DNA from: Tenacibaculum todarodis
GTDB taxonomy: Bacteria > Bacteroidota > Bacteroidia > Flavobacteriales > Flavobacteriaceae
Length of the DNA: 64,000 bases
Direction: 5' to 3'
Assembly (NCBI RefSeq): GCF_001889045.1
Contig: NZ_CP018155.1
Coordinates: forward strand, 1,049,001 to 1,113,000
The notes beneath the pieces are model-generated. The model saw only the letters and a program-made list of their open reading frames with translations. It had not been told where the DNA came from and did not search any database. The translations under genes and the position numbers were made by a program. This document shows, piece by piece, positions 62,571 to 64,000 of the stretch (position 1 is its first letter; every line of letters starts with the position of its first letter).

Positions 62571-62602
62571 ACACATACACGTTTAAACAAATAAACATAT
62601 AA

Positions 62603-63070
62603 ATGAATAAACGATTTATTATATTTTTAATTGCTACAGTATCCTTAAATTCCGCTTGCGAAATAGATGATATTTGTGTAGAACCTACAACACCTAATTT
62701 AGTGTTACGCTTTTACGATGCAACAAGTACAACAACAATAAAAGCAACAGACTCACTATATATTTGGGCAGAAGGAAAAGATAGTCTTTACTTAAACGAA
62801 GCTGTAGATTCTATTGCAATTCCGTTAAATCCGTTAACATCAGAAACAGTTTATAATCTATCTCAAGGAACTTTATTACTAAATAAATTAACGATAACCT
62901 ATACTCCTGAAGAGGAATTCACATCTCGCTCTTGCGGTTATCGTTTTACTTATAAGGATGTTTCTTTAAGTTTAGATTCACCATCAAACAGTTGGATTTC
63001 TTCAATAACTCCAACCATAATTCCGTCAATAACAAATCAAGACTCAGCGCATGTACAAGTATTTCATTAG
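62603..63070 (+). CDS. DUF6452 family lipoprotein
   Basis: The 155-residue protein has a lipoprotein leader with lipobox LNSAC (Cys19), followed by EIDDICVEPTTPNLVLRFYD, the mark of the DUF6452 family (marker CVEPTTPNLVLRF). The rest is beta-rich with one further Cys. Function unknown; probably in the outer membrane or periplasm. It overlaps the DUF6048 gene by 20 bp, so the two are translationally linked. Confidence 0.9.
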   Translation: MNKRFIIFLIATVSLNSACEIDDICVEPTTPNLVLRFYDATSTTTIKATDSLYIWAEGKDSLYLNEAVDSIAIPLNPLTSETVYNLSQGTLLLNKLTITYTPEEEFTSRSCGYRFTYKDVSLSLDSPSNSWISSITPTIIPSITNQDSAHVQVFH

Positions 63071-63749
63071 CATTTTATTGATTATTATTTCGATTGACGG
63101 GTTTTCTCAAGAAAAAGAAAAAACCGAAGTGAAAAAAGATTCGGTAACCTATAAAACTGGTTATGGAATTAGAGTTGGTCTAGATATAAGTAAACCAATT
63201 AAGTCCATATTAGATGATTCTTACAGCGGATTTGAAATTACTGGAGATTATAGAATTACTAAAAACTGGTATGCTGCAGCAGAATTAGGTTACGAAGAAG
63301 AAAACACAATTGAAGATTTTACAAATTCTACCGCAAAAGGGAGCTATATTAGATTAGGCGCAAACTACAATGCTTATGAAAATTGGCTAGATATGAATAA
63401 TGAAATCTTTGTTGGTTTTAGATATGGTTTTAGCATTTTTGACAATACAGTAAATAGCTATACTCCAAATACAGGAAACACTTATTTTATAGCAAACCAA
63501 ATAGATACACCTTTTACTGATACTGGTTTAACGGCACATTGGGCAGAATTACAATTAGGTTTAAAAGCAGAAACACTTAAAAACCTGTTTATTGGTTTAA
63601 GTTTTTCTTACAAAGTAGGTATCAGTATAGACGACCCAGAAAACTTTAAAACCCTCTTTGCACCTGGTTTTAACAGAGTATATGCTAACAATGTTGGTTT
63701 TGGCTTTAACTACACTATTTCCTATTTAATTCCGTTTGTTAATAAGTAA
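63051..63749 (+). CDS. DUF6048 family outer-membrane protein
   Basis: The 232-residue protein has a signal peptide (to SIDGFSQ) and strands of an outer-membrane barrel; GYGIRVGLDISKPIKSIL and FNYTISYLIPF are typical DUF6048 segments. The start at ATG 63051 lies inside the end of the DUF6452 gene. The family is a beta-barrel of unknown function that regularly follows DUF6452. Together they may form an outer-membrane lipoprotein-barrel pair; that is inference from the linkage. Confidence 0.88.
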   Translation: MYKYFISILLIIISIDGFSQEKEKTEVKKDSVTYKTGYGIRVGLDISKPIKSILDDSYSGFEITGDYRITKNWYAAAELGYEEENTIEDFTNSTAKGSYIRLGANYNAYENWLDMNNEIFVGFRYGFSIFDNTVNSYTPNTGNTYFIANQIDTPFTDTGLTAHWAELQLGLKAETLKNLFIGLSFSYKVGISIDDPENFKTLFAPGFNRVYANNVGFGFNYTISYLIPFVNK

Positions 63750-63810
63750 TTGTCGGTGGTTTTACTGTTTTTAGTAAATTTATCCCACGTTTAAAACAAA
63801 TTTATTAACA

Positions 63811-64000
63811 ATGAATAAAATACCTAGCGTAAATTTAGCAGACTTTTTATCTAATGATGCAACTCGCAAACAAAAATTTATAGATGAAATTGGTCATGCC
63901 TACGAAAACATTGGCTTTGTAGCCTTAAAAGGACATTTCTTAGACGACAAACTCGTTGACGATTTATATACAGAAATTAAAAACTTTTTCGACTTACCTG
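63811..64000 (+). CDS. Isopenicillin N synthase-like 2OG/Fe(II) oxygenase (5' part only)
   Basis: ATG 63811 opens a frame that runs to the right edge (63 codons). The N-terminal segment IPSVNLADFLSNDATRKQ, then IGHAYENIGFVALKGHFLDD and YTEIKNFFDLP, matches the N-terminal DIOX_N domain of isopenicillin N synthase-family oxygenases. The catalytic HxD...H part is outside the window. A biosynthetic role for beta-lactams should not be assumed; flavobacteria carry such enzymes with unknown substrates. Confidence 0.85.
   Translation, partial: MNKIPSVNLADFLSNDATRKQKFIDEIGHAYENIGFVALKGHFLDDKLVDDLYTEIKNFFDLP

Noticed and set aside
63811-64000. Antibiotic (penicillin-type) biosynthesis start
   Set aside because: Only the N-terminal oxygenase domain is visible and no peptide synthetase or other pathway gene is near; the family is broad.

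Overview
The window looks like chromosomal DNA from a member of the Flavobacteriaceae (Bacteroidota). It is AT-rich. Many genes have promoter-like boxes of the Bacteroidota type (TAnnTTTG at -7, sometimes TTTG 19-20 nt upstream). Several gene families are typical of this group: SprB-repeat and DUF11 surface proteins, a 6S-Flavo-like RNA beside zapA, a TonB-dependent receptor with a carboxypeptidase-regulatory domain, and the pair DUF6452-DUF6048. Genus was not determined.

Positions 1-25.3 kb hold a minus-strand cluster of very large secreted proteins: an IgGFc-binding-like/DUF11 protein (946 aa), a 2838-aa protein with 32 nearly identical 74-residue HYR repeats, a small secreted protein, and a giant VWA-SprB-DUF11 adhesin that runs off the left edge (at least 4345 aa). 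About 15.5 kb of this is long tandem repeat (453, 234 and 222 bp units). Neither of the two complete large proteins ends in a recognisable type IX sorting domain; both end in the same short motif.

25.4-40 kb is mostly housekeeping. It has the minus-strand unit coiled-coil protein - zapA - 6S-type RNA - rny, a divergent M23 peptidase, a TonB-dependent receptor, a single-gene lipoprotein cassette framed by inverted repeats, an FKBP isomerase, an AOS-family acyltransferase (a candidate for sulfonolipid synthesis) and a two-subunit molybdenum hydroxylase.

38.4-43.5 kb is the part I find most novel. An AraC-family regulator sits among four promoters that share one architecture: two direct 11-bp half-sites exactly 21 bp apart, then a TAnnTTTG-like box exactly 31 bp after the start of the second half-site. 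These promoters drive an outer-membrane beta-barrel gene, a SRAP-family protein that has lost its catalytic residues, a DUF1328 membrane protein, and a secreted protein followed by a Dps ferritin and a MscS channel. I infer a local envelope/stress regulon.

43.5-64 kb carries a cysteine-synthase-family enzyme with a possible attenuator leader, an S9 peptidase lipoprotein, an AsmA protein, YbaB and two small membrane proteins, a six-gene DUF58-MoxR-DUF4350-DUF4129-membrane-SpoIIM operon with a divergent RDD gene, rocD, a conserved-TM-helix channel protein, an RlmD-type rRNA methyltransferase, a four-helix-bundle S23 protein, DUF6452, DUF6048, and the start of an isopenicillin-N-synthase-like oxygenase cut by the right edge.
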